Of a DNA stretch of 64,000 bases, positions 1-13,682 are shown one piece after another; position 1 is the first letter of the stretch; each line of letters begins with the position of its first letter. This stretch comes from Eledone cirrhosa (taxonomy: Eukaryota > Mollusca > Cephalopoda > Octopoda > Eledonidae), in the NCBI GenBank assembly GCA_964016885.1, contig OZ024741.1:410535464-410599463 (forward strand), in the 5' to 3' direction. The notes beneath the pieces are model-generated. The model ran no database searches. It had not been told where the DNA came from and saw only the letters and a program-made list of their open reading frames with translations. A program made the translations under genes and the position numbers.

Positions 1-1901
1 GTAAATTAAATCACCAACAACTACTGTCTCTGAGCAACCTCCACCTCTACTAATTAAATCACCAGCAACTACTGTCTCTGAGGAGCCTCTACTTCTGTAA
101 ATTAAATCACCAGCAACTACTGTCTCTAAGCAACCTATACTTCTGTAAATTAAATCACCAACAACTACTGTCTCTGAGCAACCTCCACTTCTACTAATTA
201 AATCACCAGCAACTACTGTCTCTAAGCAACCTACACCTCTACTAATTAAATCACCAGCAACTACTGTCTCTGAGGAGCCTCTATTTCTGTAAATTAAATC
301 ACCAGCAACTACTGTCGCTAAGCAACCTAAACCTCTACTAATTAAATCACCAGCAACTACTGTCTCTAAGCAACCTCCACCTCTACTAAATAAATCACCA
401 GCAACTACTGTCTCTGAGGAGCCTCTATTTCTGTAAATTAAATCACCAGCAACTACTGTCTCTAAGCAACCTCCACCTCTACTAATTAAATCACTAGCAA
501 CTACTGTCTCTAAGCAAACTCCACCTCTACTAATTAAATCACCAGCAAGTACTGTCTCTGAGGAGCCTCTATTTCTGTAAATTAAATCACCAGCAACTAC
601 TGTCTCTAAGCAACCTCCACCTCTACTAATTAAATCACCAGCAACTACTGTCTCTAAGCAAACTACACCTCTTCTAATTAAATCACCAGCAACTACTGTC
701 TCTGAGGAGCCTCTATTTCTGTAAATTAAATCACCAGCAACTACTTTCTCTGAGCAACCGCCACCTCTACTAATTAAATCACCAGCAACTACCGTGTATG
801 AGCAACCTCTACTTCTGTAAATTAAATCACCAGCAACTACTGTCTCTAAGCAAACTACACCTCTTCTAACGAAATTACCAGCAACTACTGTCTTTGAGCA
901 ACCTCTACATCTGTAAATTAAATCACCAGCAACTACTGTCTCTGAGCAACCTCCACCTGTACTAATTAAATCACCAGCAACTACCGTCTCTGTGCAACCG
1001 CTACTTCTGTAAATTAAATCACCAGCAACTACTGTCTCTAAGCAAACTACACTTCTTCTAACGAAATCACCAGCAAGTACTGTCTTTGAGCAACCTCTAC
1101 TTCTGTGAATTAAATCACCAGCAACTACTGCCTTTGAGCAACCTCTACTTCTGTAAATTAAATCACCAGGAAATAGTCTCTGAGGAGCCTCTACTTCTGT
1201 AAATTAAATCACCAGCAACTACTGTCTCTAAGCAACCTCCAACTCTACTAATTAAATCACCAGCAACTACTGTCTCTGAGCAACCTCTACTTCTGTAAAT
1301 TAAATCACTAGCAACTACTGTCTCTGAGCAACCTCTACATCTGTAAATTAAATCAACAGCAACTACTGTCTCTAATCAACCTGTACTTCTGTAAATTAAA
1401 TCACCAGAAACTACTGTCTCTGAGGAGCCTCTACTTCTGTAAATTAAATCACCAACAACTACTGTCTCTGAGCAAGCTCCACCTCTACTAATTAAATCAC
1501 CAGCAAATACTGTCTCTGAGCAACCTCTACTTCTGTAAATTAAATCACCAGCAACTACTGCCTTTGAGCAACCTCTACTTCTGTAAATTAAATCACCAGC
1601 AACTAGTCTCTGGGGAGCCTCTACTTCTGTAAATTAATTCACCAGAAACTAATGTCTCAAAGCAACCTCCATCTCTACTAATTAAATCACCAGCAACTAC
1701 TGTCTCAGAGCAACCTCTACTTCCGTAAATTAAATCACCAGCAACAACTTCTCTAAGCAGCCTCCACGTTTTCAAATTAAATCACCAGCAACTACTGTCT
1801 CTAAGCAACATCCATTTCTTATAATTAAATCATCAGCAACTACTGTCTCTGACCAACCTCTACTTCTGTAAATTAAATCACCAGCAACTACTGTCTCTGA
1901 G
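1..1901. repeat. HOR-A copy 1 (2,107-bp period, cut by left edge)
   Basis: This stretch reappears almost letter for letter 2,107 bp downstream. Shared unusual variants include ACCGTGTATGAG (791 and 2,898), TTACGAAAT-like units with AACGAAATTACC, and a TCTTATAATTAAATCATC unit near 1,815. Differences are few, for example a one-base deletion (AAATACC for AAATCACC) near 3,505 in copy 2. The period is 44 units minus 5 bp, which is explained by two 2-bp deletions and one 1-bp deletion seen inside the block. The left end is not visible. Confidence 0.9.
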
Positions 1902-2318
1902 GAGCCTCTACTTCTGTAAATTAAATCACCAGCAACTACTGTCTCTAAGCAACCTATTCTTCTGTAAATTAAATCACCAACAACTACTGTCTCTGAGCAA
2001 CCTCCACCTCTACTAATTAAATCACCAGCAACTACTGTCTCTGAGGAGCCTCTACTTCTGTAAATTAAATCACCAGCAACTACTGTCTCTAAGCGACCTA
2101 TACTTCTGTAAATTAAATCACCAACAACTACTGTCTCTGAGCAACCTCCACCTCTACTAATTAAATCACCAGCAACTACTGTCTCTGAGGAGCCTCTACT
2201 TCTGTAAATTAAATCACCAGCAACTACTGTCTCTAAGCAACCTATACTTCTGTAAATTAAATCACCAACAACTACTGTCTCTGAGCAACCTCCACTTCTA
2301 CTAATTAAATCACCAGCA
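1880..2318. repeat. 144-bp (three-unit) tandem subarray
   Basis: A three-unit motif repeats with a 144-bp period: a GAGGAGCC unit, an AAGCAACCTATACTTC unit ending in ACCAACAAC, then a GAGCAACCTCCACC unit. The marker ACCAACAAC occurs at 1,976, 2,120 and 2,264, and again at 13 and 157 in HOR-A copy 1. This short run sits where the two HOR-A copies meet, so it is a local expansion at the junction of the larger block. Confidence 0.85.
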
Positions 2319-4007
2319 ACTACTGTCTCTAAGCAACCTACACCTCTACTAATTAAATCACCAGCAACTACTGTCTCTGAGGAGCCTCTATTTCTGTAAA
2401 TTAAATCACCAGCAACTACTGTCGCTAAGCAACCTAAACCTCTACTAATTAAATCACCAGCAACTACTGTCTCTAAGCAACCTCCACCTCTACTAAATAA
2501 ATCACCAGCAACTACTGTCTCTGAGGAGCCTCTATTTCTGTAAATTAAATCACCAGCAACTACTGTCTCTAAGCAACCTCCACCTCTACTAATTAAATCA
2601 CTAGCAACTACTGTCTCTAAGCAAACTCCACCTCTACTAATTAAATCACCAGCAAGTACTGTCTCTGAGGAGCCTCTATTTCTGTAAATTAAATCACCAG
2701 CAACTACTGTCTCTAAGCAACCTCCACCTCTACTAATTAAATCACCAGCAACTACTGTCTCTAAGCAAACTACACCTCTTCTAATTAAATCACCAGCAAC
2801 TACTGTCTCTGAGGAGCCTCTATTTCTGTAAATTAAATCACCAGCAACTACTTTCTCTGAGCAACCGCCACCTCTACTAATTAAATCACCAGCAACTACC
2901 GTGTATGAGCAACCTCTACATCTGTAAATTAAATCACCAGCAACTACTGTCTCTAAGCAAACTACACCTCTTCTAACGAAATTACCAGCAACTACTGTCT
3001 TTGAGCAACCTCTACATCTGTAAATTAAATCACCAGCAACTACTGTCTCTGAGCAACCTCCACCTGTACTAATTAAATCACCAGCAACTACCGTCTCTGT
3101 GCAACCGCTACTTCTGTAAATTAAATCACCAGCAACTACTGTCTCTAAGCAAACTACACTTCTTCTAACGAAATCACCAGCAAGTACTGTCTTTGAGCAA
3201 CCTCTACTTCTGTGAATTAAATCACCAGCAACTACTGCCTTTGAGCAACCTCTACTTCTGTAAATTAAATCACCAGGAAATAGTCTCTGAGGAGCCTCTA
3301 CTTCTGTAAATTAAATCACCAGCAACTACTGTCTCTAAGCAACCTCCAACTCTACTAATTAAATCACCAGCAACTACTGTCTCTGAGCAACCTCTACTTC
3401 TGTAAATTAAATCACTAGCAACTACTGTCTCTGAGCAACCTCTACATCTGTAAATTAAATCAACAGCAACTACTGTCTCTAATCAACCTGTACTTCTGTA
3501 AATTAAATACCAGAAACTACTGTCTCTGAGGAGCCTCTACTTCTGTAAATTAAATCACCAACAACTACTGTCTCTGAGCAAGCTCCACCTCTACTAATTA
3601 AATCACCAGCAAATACTGTCTCTGAGCAACCTCTATTTCTGTAAATTAAATCACCAGCAACTACTGCCTTTGAGCAACCTCTACTTCTGTAAATTAAATC
3701 ACCAGCAACTAGTCTCTGGGGAGCCTCTACTTCTGTAAATTAATTCACCAGAAACTAATGTCTCAAAGCAACCTCCATCTCTACTAATTAAATCACCAGC
3801 AACTACTGTCTCAGAGCAACCTCTACTTCCGTAAATTAAATCACCAGCAACAACTTCTCTAAGCAGCCTCCACGTTTTCAAATTAAATCACCAGCAACTA
3901 CTGTCTCTAAGCAACATCCATTTCTTATAATTAAATCATCAGCAACTACTGTCTCTGACCAACCTCTACTTCTGTAAATTAAATCACCAGCAACTACTGT
4001 CTCTGAG
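2108..4007. repeat. HOR-A copy 2 (2,107-bp period)
   Basis: Second copy of the left-most block. It is matched base for base to 1-1,901 apart from a few substitutions and one 1-bp deletion near 3,505. After that deletion the offset is 2,106 bp, as shown by identical sequence at 1,593 and 3,699. The match stops near 4,007, where copy 1 has CTGAGGAGCC and copy 2 has CTGAGCATCC. Confidence 0.9.
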
Positions 4008-7000
4008 CATCCTCTACTTCTGTAAATTAAGTCACCAGCAACTAATCTGTGAGAAGCCTCTATTTCTGTAAATTAAATCAACAGCAACTACTGTCTCTAA
4101 GCAACCTCCACCTTTACTAATTAAATCACCAGCAACCACTGTCTCTAAGCAACCTCCACCATTACTAATTAAATGACCAGCAAGTACTGTCTCTAAGCAA
4201 CCCCCACCTTTACTAATTAAATCACCAGCAACTACTCTCTCTAAGCAACCTCCACTTCTTATAATTAAATCACCAGCAAATACTGTCTCTGACCAACCTC
4301 TAATTCTGTAAATTAAATCACTAGCAACTACTGTCTCTGAGCAACCTCTACTTCTGTAAATTGAATCAGCAGTAACTACTGTCTAGGATGAGCCTCTATT
4401 TGTATAAATTAAATCACCAGTAACTACTGTCTCTAAGCAACCTCCACATCTACTAATTAAATCACCAGCAACTACTTCCTCTAAGCAACCTCCACCTTTT
4501 CTAATTAAATCAACAGCAACCACTGTCACTAAGCAACCCCCGCCTTTACTAATTATATTACCAGCAACTACTGTCTCTAAGCAACCCCCACCTTTATTAA
4601 TTAAATCACCAGCAACTACTGTCTCTAAGCAACCTCCACCTCTACTAATTAAAATCACCAGCAACTACTGTCTCTGAGCAACCTCCACCTCTGATAATTA
4701 AATCACCAGCAACTACCGGCTCTAAGCAACCTCTACTTCTGTAAATTAAATCACCAGCAACTACTGTCTCTAAGCAACCTACACCTCTTCTAACGAAATC
4801 ACCAGCAACTACTGTCTCTGACCAACCTCTACTTCTGTAAATTAAATCACTAGCAACTACTGTCTCTGAGCAATCTCTACTTCTGTAAATTGAAACACCA
4901 GCAACTACTGTCTAGGATGAGCCTCTATTTGTGTAAATTAAATCACCAGTAACTACTTCCTCTAAGCAACCTCCACCTTTTCTAATTAAATCACCAGCAA
5001 CGACTGTCACTAAGCAACCCCCACCTTTACTAATTAAATTACCAGCAACTACTGTCTCTAAGCAACCCCCACCTTTACTAATTAAATCACCAGCAACTAC
5101 TGTCTCTAAGCAACCTCCACCTCTACTAATTAAAATCACCAGCAACTACTGTCTCTGACCACCCTCCACCTCTACTAATTAAATCACCAGCAACTACTGT
5201 CTCTGAGGAGCCTCTATTTCTGTAAATTAAATCACCCGCAACTACTGTCTCTTGGCAACCACCACCTCTACTAATTAAATCACCAGCAACTACTGTCTCT
5301 AAGCAACCTCCACCTCTACTAATTAAATCACCAGCAACTACTGTCTCTGAGGAGCCTCTATTTCTGTAAATTAAATCACCAGCAACTACTGTCTCTAAGC
5401 AACCTCCAACTCTACTAATTAAATCACCAGCAGCTACTGTCTCTAAGCAAACTCCACCTCTACTAATTAAATCACCAGCAACTACTGTCTCTGAGGAGCC
5501 TCTATTTCTGTAAATTAAATCACCAGCAACTACTGTCTCTAAGCAACCTCCACCTCCACTAATTAAATCACCAGCAACTACTGTCTCGAAGAAAACTACA
5601 CCTCTTCTAACGAAATCACCAGCATCTGCTGTCTTTGAGCAACCTCTACATCTGTAAATTAAATCACCAGCAACTACTGTCTCTGAGCAACCTCTACTTC
5701 TGTAAATTGAATCACCAGCAAATACTGTCTAGGATGAGCCTCTATTTGTATAAATTAAATCACCAGTAACTACTGTCTCTAAGCAACCTCCACCTCTACT
5801 AATTAAATCACCAGCAACTACTTCCTCTAAGCAACCTCCACCTTTTCTAATTAAATCACCAGCAACCACTGTCACTAAGCAACCCCCACCTTTACTAATT
5901 AAATTACCAGCAACTACTGTCTCTAAGCAACCCCCACCTTTACTAATTAAATCACCAGCAACTACTGTCTCTAAGCAACCTCTACCTCTACTAATTAAAA
6001 TCACCAGCAACTACTGTCTCTGAGCACCCTCCACCTCTACTAATTAAATCACCAGCAACTACTGTCTCTGAGCAACCTCCACCTCTGATAATTAAATCAC
6101 CAGCAACTACCGGCTCTAAGAAACCTCTACTTCTGTAAATTAAATCACCAGCAACTACTGTCTCTAAGCAACCTACACCTCTTCTAACGAAATCACCAGC
6201 AACTACTGTCTTTGAGCAACCTCTGCTTCTGTAAATTAAATCATCAGCAACTAGTGTCTCTCAGCAACCTCCACGTCTTCAAATTAAATCACCAGCAACT
6301 ACTGTCTCTAAGCAACCTCCACTTCTTATAATTAAATCACCATCAACTACTGTCTCTGACCAACCTCTACTTCTGTAAATTAAATCACCGGTAACTACTG
6401 TCTCTAAGCAACCTCCACCTCTACTAATTAAATCAGCAGCAACTACTTCCTCTAAGCAACCTCCACCTTTTCTAATTAAATCACCAGCAACCACTGTCAC
6501 TAAGCAACCCCCATCTTTACTAATTAAATCACCAGCAACTACTGTCTCTAAGCAACCTCCACCTCTACTAATTAAAATCACCAGCAACTACTGTCTCTGA
6601 GCACCCTCCACCTCTACTAATTAAATCACCAGCAACTACTGTCTCTGAGCAACCTACACCTCTTCTAACGAAATCACCAGCAACTACTGTCTTTGGCAAC
6701 CTCTACTTCTGTAAATTAAATCACCAGCAACTAGTGCCTCTCGGCAACCACCACGTCTTCAAATTAAATCACCAGCAACTACTGTCTCTAAGCAACCTCC
6801 ACTTCTTATAAGTAAATCACCAGCAAATACTGTCTAGGAGGAGCCTCTATTTGTGTAAATTAAATCACCAGCAACTACTGTCTCTAAGCAACCTCCAACT
6901 CTACTAATTGAATCACCAGCAACTACTGTCTCTAAGCAACCTCCACCTTTTCTAATTAAATCACCAGCAACAACTGTCACTAAGCAACCTCCACCTTTAC

Positions 7001-10000
7001 TAATTAAATCACCAGCAACTACCGTCTCTGAGGAGCCTCTAGATTTGTGTAAATTAAATCACCAGCCCCTACTGTCTCTAAGCAACCTATCCTTCTGTAA
7101 ATTAAATCACCAGCAACTACTGTCTCTGAGGAGCCTCTATTTCTGTAAATTAAATCACCAGCAACTACTTTCTCTGAGCAACCTCCACCTCTACTAATTA
7201 AATCACCAGCAACTACCGTGTATGAGCAAACTCTACTTCTGTAAATTAAATCACCAGCAACTACTGTCTCTAAGCAAACTACACCTCTTCTAACGAAATT
7301 ACCAGCAACTACTGTCTTTGAGCAACCTCTACTTCTGTGAATTAATTCACCAGCAACTACTGTCTCTGAGCAACCTCCACCTGTACTAATTAAATCACCA
7401 GCAACTACCGTCTCTGGGCAACCGCTACTTCTGTAAATTAAATCACCAGCAACTACTGTCTCTAAGCAAACTACACTTCTTCTAACGAAATAACCAGCAA
7501 GTAATGTCTTTGAGCAACCTCTACTTCTGTGAATTAAATCTCCAGCAACTACTGCCTTTGAGCAACCTCTACTTCTGTAAATTAAATCACCAGGAAATAG
7601 TCTCTGAAAAGCCTCTACTTCTGTAAATTAAATCACCAGCAACTACTGTCTCTAAGCAACCTCCAAGTCTACTAATTAAATCACCAGCAACTACTGTCTC
7701 TGACCAACCTCTACTTCTGTAAATTAAATCACCAGTAACTACTGTCTCTAAGCAAACTCCACCTCTACTAATTAAATCACCAGCAACTATTTCCTCTAAG
7801 CAACCTCCACCTTTTCTAACTAAATCACCAGCAACCACTGTCACTAAGCAAGCCCACCTTTACTAATTAAATTACCAGCAAATACTGTCTCTAAGCAACC
7901 CCCACCTTTACTAATTAAATCACCAGCAACTACTGTCTCTAAGCAACCTCCACCTCTACTAATTAAAATCACCAGCAACTACTGTCTCTGAGCACCCTCC
8001 ACCTCTACTAATTAAATCACCAGCAACTACTGTCTCTGAGCAACCTACACCTCTTCTAACGAAATCACCAGCAACTACTGTCTTTGAGCAACCTCTACTT
8101 CTGTAAATTAAATCACCAGCAACTACCGTCTCTGGGCAACCGCTACTTCTGTAAATTAAATCACCAGCTACTACTGTCTCTAAGCAAACTACGCTTCTTC
8201 TAACGAAATCACCAGCAAGTACTGTCTTTGAGCAACCTCTACTTCTGTGAATTAGATCACCAGCAACTACTGCCTTTGAGCAACCTCTACTTCTGTGAAT
8301 TAAATCACCAGGAAATAGTCTCTGACGAGCCTCTACTTCTGTAAATTAAATCACCAGCAACTACTGTCTCTGACCAACCTCCTACTCTACTAATTAAATC
8401 ACCAGTAACTACTGTCTCTAAGCAACCTCCACCTCTACTAATTAAATCACTAGCAACTACTTCATCTAAGCAACCTCCACCTTTTCTAATTAAATCACCA
8501 TCAACCACTGTCACTAAGCAGCCCCCACCTTTACTAATTAAATCACCAGCAACTACTGTCTCTAAGCAACCCCCACCTTTACTAATTAAATCACCAGTAA
8601 CTACTGTCTCTAAGCAACCTCCACCTCTACTAATTAAATCACCAGCAACTACTTCCTCTAAGCAACCTCCACCTTTTCTAACTAAATCACCAGCAACCAC
8701 TGTCACTAAGCAACCCCCATCTTTACTAATTAAATCACCAGCAACTACTGTCTCTAAGCAACCTCCACCTCTACTAATTAAAATCACCAGCAACTACTGT
8801 CTCTGAGCACCCTCTACCTCTACTAATTAAATCACCAGCAACTACTGTCTCTGAGCAACCTACATCTCTTCTAACGAAATCACCAGCAACTAGTGCCTCT
8901 CTGCAACCACCACGTCTTCAAATTAAATCACCAGCAACTACTGTCACTAAGCAAACTCCACTTCTTATAATTAAATCACCAGCAACTACTGTCTAGGAGG
9001 AGCCTCTATTTGTGTAAATTAAATCACCAGCAACTACTGTCTCTAAGCAACCTCCAACTCTACTAATTGAATCACCAGCAACTACTGTCTCTAAGCAACC
9101 TCCACCTTTTCTAATTAAATCACCAGCAACCTCTGTCTCTAAGCAACCTCCACCTCTACTAATTAAATCACCAGCAACTACTGTCTCTGAGGAGCCTCTA
9201 CTTGTGTAAATTAAATCACCAGCACCTACTGTCTCTAAGCAACCTATCCTTCTGTAAATTAAATCACCAGCAACTACTGTCTCTGAGGAGCCTCTATTTC
9301 TGTAAATTAAATCACCAGCAACTAGTGTCTCTCAGCAACCTCCACGTCTTCAAATTAAATCACCAGCAACTACTGTCTCTAAGCAACCTCCACTTCTTAT
9401 AATTAAATTACCAGCAACTACTGTCTCTGACCAACCTCTACTTCTGTAAATTAAATCACTAGCAACTACTGTCTCTGAGCAACCTCTACTTCTGTAAATT
9501 GAAACACCAGCAACTACTGTCTAGGATGAGCCTCTATTTGTGTAAATAAAATCACCAGTAACTACTGTCTCTAAGCAACCTCCACCTCTACTTATTAAAT
9601 CACCAGCAACTACTTCCTCTAAGCAACCTCCACCTTTTCTAATTAAATCACCAGCAACGACTGTCACTAAGCAACCCCCACCTTTACTAATTAAATTACC
9701 AGCAACTACTGTCTCTAAGCAACCCCCACCTTTACTAATTAAATCACCAGCAACTACTGTCTCTAAGCAACCTCCACCTCTACTAATTAAAATCACCAGC
9801 AACTACTATCTCTGAGCACCCTCCACCTCTACTAATTAAATCACCAGCAACTACTGTCTCTGAGCAACCTACACCTCTTCTAAAGAAATCACCAGCAAAT
9901 ACTGTCTTTGAGCAACCTCTACTTGTGTAAATTAAATCACCAGCAACTAGTGTCTCTCAGCAACCACCACGTCTTCAAATTAAATCACCAGCAACTACTG

Positions 10001-11309
10001 TCTCTAAGCAACCTCCACTTCTTATAATTAAATCACCAGCAACTACTGTCTGGGAGGAGCCTCTATTTGTGTAAATTAAATCACCAGTAAATACTGTCTC
10101 TAAGCAACCTCCACCTTTTCTAATTAAATCACCAGCAACCACTGTCACTAAGCAACCTCCACCTTTACTAATTAAATCACCAGCAACTACTGTCTCTAAG
10201 CAACCTATCCTTCTGTAAAGTAAATCACCAGCAACTACTGTCTCTGAGTAGCCTCTATTTCTGTAAATTAAATCACCCGCAACTACTGTCTCTAGGCAAC
10301 CACCACCTCTACTAATTAAATCACCAGCAACTACTGTCTCTAAGCAACCTCCACCTCTACTAATTAAATCACCAGCAACTACTGTCTCTGAGGAGCCTCT
10401 ATTTCTGTAAATTAAATCACCAGCAACTACTGTCTCTAAGCAACCTCCACCTCTACTAATTAAATCACCAGCAACTACTGTCTCGAAGCAACCTCTACTT
10501 CTGTAAATTAAATCACCAGCAACTACTGTCTCTGAGCATTCTCCACCACTTATAATTAAATCACCAGTAACTACTGTCTCTGAGCAACCTCCATCTCTTC
10601 TAATTAAATCACCAGCAAATACTGTCTCTGAGGAGCCTCTACTTCCGTAAATTAAATCACCAGCAACTACTGTCTCTGAGCAACCTCCACCTCTACTAAT
10701 TAAATCACCAGCAACTACCGTCTCTGAGCAACCTCTACTTCTGTAAATTTATTTACCAGCAATTACTGTCTCTGACCAACCTATACTTCTGTAAATTAAG
10801 TCACCAGCAACTACTGTCTCTAAGCAACCTCTACTTCTGTGAATTAAATCACCAGCAACTACTGCCTCTGAGCAACCTCTACTTCTGTAAATTAAATCAC
10901 CAGCAACTAGTCTTTCAGGAGCCTCTACTTCTGTAAATTAAATCACCAGCAACTAATGTCTGTGAGCAACCTCTACTTCTATAAATTAAATCGCCAGCAA
11001 CTACTGTCTCTAAGAAACCTCCACCTCTTATAATTAAGTCACCAGCAACTACTGTCTCTAAGCAACTTCTACTTCTGTAAATTAAAGCACCAGCAACTAC
11101 TGTCTCTGAGCAACCTCTACTTCTGTAAATTAAATCACCAGCAACTACTGTCTCTAAGCAGCCTCCACGTCTTCAAATTAAATCACCAGCAACTACTGTC
11201 TCTAAGCAACATCCAGCTCTTATAATTAAATCACCATCAATTACTGTTTCTGACCAACCTCTACTTCTGGAAATTAAATCACCAGCAACTACTGTCTCTG
11301 AGGAGCCAC
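4008..11309. repeat. Scrambled 48-bp units without a clean large period
   Basis: No gene is seen here; the region is continuous 48-bp units more diverged and more shuffled than elsewhere. A distinctive unit with GTCTAGGATGAGCC, followed by GTAACTACT and CTTCCTCTAAG units, recurs at about 4,383, 4,912, 5,729 and 9,521. Partial duplications can be traced: 4,801-5,150 with 9,411-9,802 (offset about 4,609), and 6,600-7,120 with 8,805-9,280 (offset 2,159, with a missing unit). The stretch 7,166-7,610 is a diverged third relic of HOR-A, sharing ACCGTGTATGAG at 7,215. It looks like an older part of the array in which once regular blocks have been rearranged. Confidence 0.8.
7166..7610. repeat. Relic copy of part of HOR-A
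   Basis: The order of variant units matches 742-1,190 and 2,849-3,297: an ACTTTCTCTGAG unit, an ACCGTGTATGAG unit, an AACGAAATTACC unit, an ACCGTCTCTG unit, then a GGAAATAGTCTC unit. It differs from both by scattered substitutions, for example GAGCAAACTC for GAGCAACCTC, so it is clearly older than the split between the two main HOR-A copies. Confidence 0.75.
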
Positions 11310-12235
11310 TATTTCTGTAAATTAAATCACCAGCAACTACTGTCTCTAAGCAACCTCCAACTCTACTAATGAAATCACCAGCAACTAGTCTGTGAGGAGC
11401 CTCTATTTCTGTAAATTAAATCACCAGCAACTACTGTTTCTAATCAACCTCCACGTCTTCAAATTAAATCACCAGCAACTGCTGTCTCTAAGCAACCTCC
11501 ACCTCTTCTAAATAAATCAGCATCAACTACTGTCTCTGAGCAACCTCTACTTCTAAAAATTATATCACCAGCAACTACCGTCTCTGAGGAGCGTCTACTT
11601 CTGTAAATTAAATCACCGGCAACTACTGTCTCTAAGCAACCTATCCTTCTGTAAATTAAATCACCAGCAACTACTGTCTCTAAGCAACCTCTACTTCTGT
11701 AAATTAAATCACCAGCAAGTACTGTCTCTGAGCAACCTCTACTTCTGTAAATTAAATCACCAGCAACTACTGTCTCTGAGGAGCCTCTTTTTCTGTACAT
11801 TAAATCAGCATCAACTACAGTCTCTAAGCAACATCCACCTCTTCTAATTAAAATCACCAGCAACTACTGTCTCTGAGCAACCTCCACCTCTACTAATTAA
11901 ATCACCAGCAACTACTGTCTCTGAGGAATCTCTACTTCTGTAAATTAAATCACCAGCAACTACTGTCTCTGAGCAACCTCTACTTCTATAAATTAAATCA
12001 CCAGCAACTACTGCCTCTGCGCAACCTCTACTTCTGTAAATTAAATCACCAGCAACTAGTCTGTGAGGAGCCTCTACTTCTGTAAATTAAATCACCAGCA
12101 ACTACTGTCTCTAAGCAACCTCCACCTCTACTAATTAAATCACCAGCAACTACTGTCTCTGAGCAACCTCTATTTCTGTAAATTAAATCACCAGCAACTA
12201 CTGTCTCTAAGCAACCTCCACCTTTACTAATTAAA
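11310..12235. repeat. HOR-B copy a (dispersed)
   Basis: Nearly identical to the tandem pair further right (offset 2,447 to copy b). Diagnostic variants are CTACTAATGAAATC, CTTCTAAATAAATCAGC, CTAAAAATTATATC, CTTTTTCTGTACATT and a TTAAAATCACC one-base insertion. It is separated from copies b and c by about 1.4 kb of other units, so either a duplicated intermediate was later lost or the block was copied over a distance. Confidence 0.85.
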
Positions 12236-13682
12236 TCACCAGCAACTACTGTCTCTAAGCAACCCCCAACTTTACTAATTAAATCACCAGCATCTACTGT
12301 CTCTGTGCAATATCCACCTCTTCTAATTAAATCACCAGTAACTACTGTCTCTGAGCAACCTCCACCTCTTCTAATTAAATCACCAGCAACTACTGTCTCT
12401 GAGGAGCCTCTACTTCTTTAAATTAAATAACCAGCAACTACTGTCTCTGAGCAACCTCCACCACTACTAATTAAATCACCAGCAACTACCGTCTCTGAGC
12501 AACCTCTACTTCTGTAAATTAAATCACCAGCAACTACTGATTCTGAGGAGCCTCTATTTCTGTAAATTAAATCACCATCAACTACTGTCTCTAAGCAACA
12601 TCCACCTCTACTAATTAAATCACCAGCAACTACTGTCTCTGAGCAACCTCTATTTCTGTAAATTAAATCACCAGCAACTACTGTCTCTAAGCAACCTCCA
12701 CCTTTACTAATTAAATCACCAGCAACCACTGTCTCTAAGCAAGCTCCCTCCTTTACTATTTAAATCACCAGCAACTACCGTCTCTGAGCAACCTCTACTT
12801 CTGTAAATTAAATCACCAGCAACTACTGTCTCTAAGTAACCTCTACTTCTGTAAATTAAATCACCAGCAACTACTGTCTCTGAGCAACCTCTACTTCTGT
12901 AAATTAAATCACCAGCAACTACTGATTCTGAGGAGCCTCTATTTCTGTAAATTAAATAACCATCAACTACTGTCTCTAAGCAACCTCCACCTCTACTAAT
13001 TAAATCACCAGCAACTACTGCCTAGAAGCAACCTCTACTTATGTAAATTAAATCACCAGCAACTACTGTCTCTGAGGAGCCTTTATTTCTGTAAATTAAA
13101 TCACCAGCAACTACTGTCTCTAAGCAAACTACACCTCTTCTAACGAAATCACCAGCAACTACTGTCTTTGAGCAATCTCTACTTCTGTAAATTAAATTAC
13201 CAGCAACTACTGTCTCTGAGCAACCTATACTTCTGTAAATCAAATCACCAGCAACTACTGCCTTTAAGCAACCTCTACTTCTGTAAATTAAATCACCAGC
13301 AACTAGTCTCTGAGGAGCCTCTACTTCTGTAAATTAAATCAGCAGCAACTACTGTCTCTAAGCAACCTCCAACTCTACTAATTAAATCACCAGCAACTAC
13401 TGTCTCTAAGCAACCTCCACGTCTTCAAATTAAATCACCAGCAACTACTGTCTCTAAGACACCTCCACCTCTTCTAATTAAATCACCAGCAACTTCTGTC
13501 TCTGAGCAACCTCTACTTCTGTAAATTAAATCACCAGCAACTACTGTCTCTGAGGAGCCTCTACTTGTGTAAATTAAATCACCGGCAACTACTGTCTCTA
13601 AGCAACCTATCCTTCTGTAAATAATTAAATCACCAGCAACTACTGTCTCTGAGCAACCTCTACTTCTGTAAATTAAATCACC
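12236..13682. repeat. Mixed 48-bp units between HOR-B copies
   Basis: No gene is seen. The units are ordinary types, including AAGCTCCCTCC near 12,740 and two ACTGATTCTGAGG units at about 12,537 and 12,921. The stretch 13,022-13,620 shares unit order with 17,840-18,330, including the AACGAAATC, TTTAAGCAACC and AACTAGTCTC units, so it is another older duplication. Confidence 0.75.
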
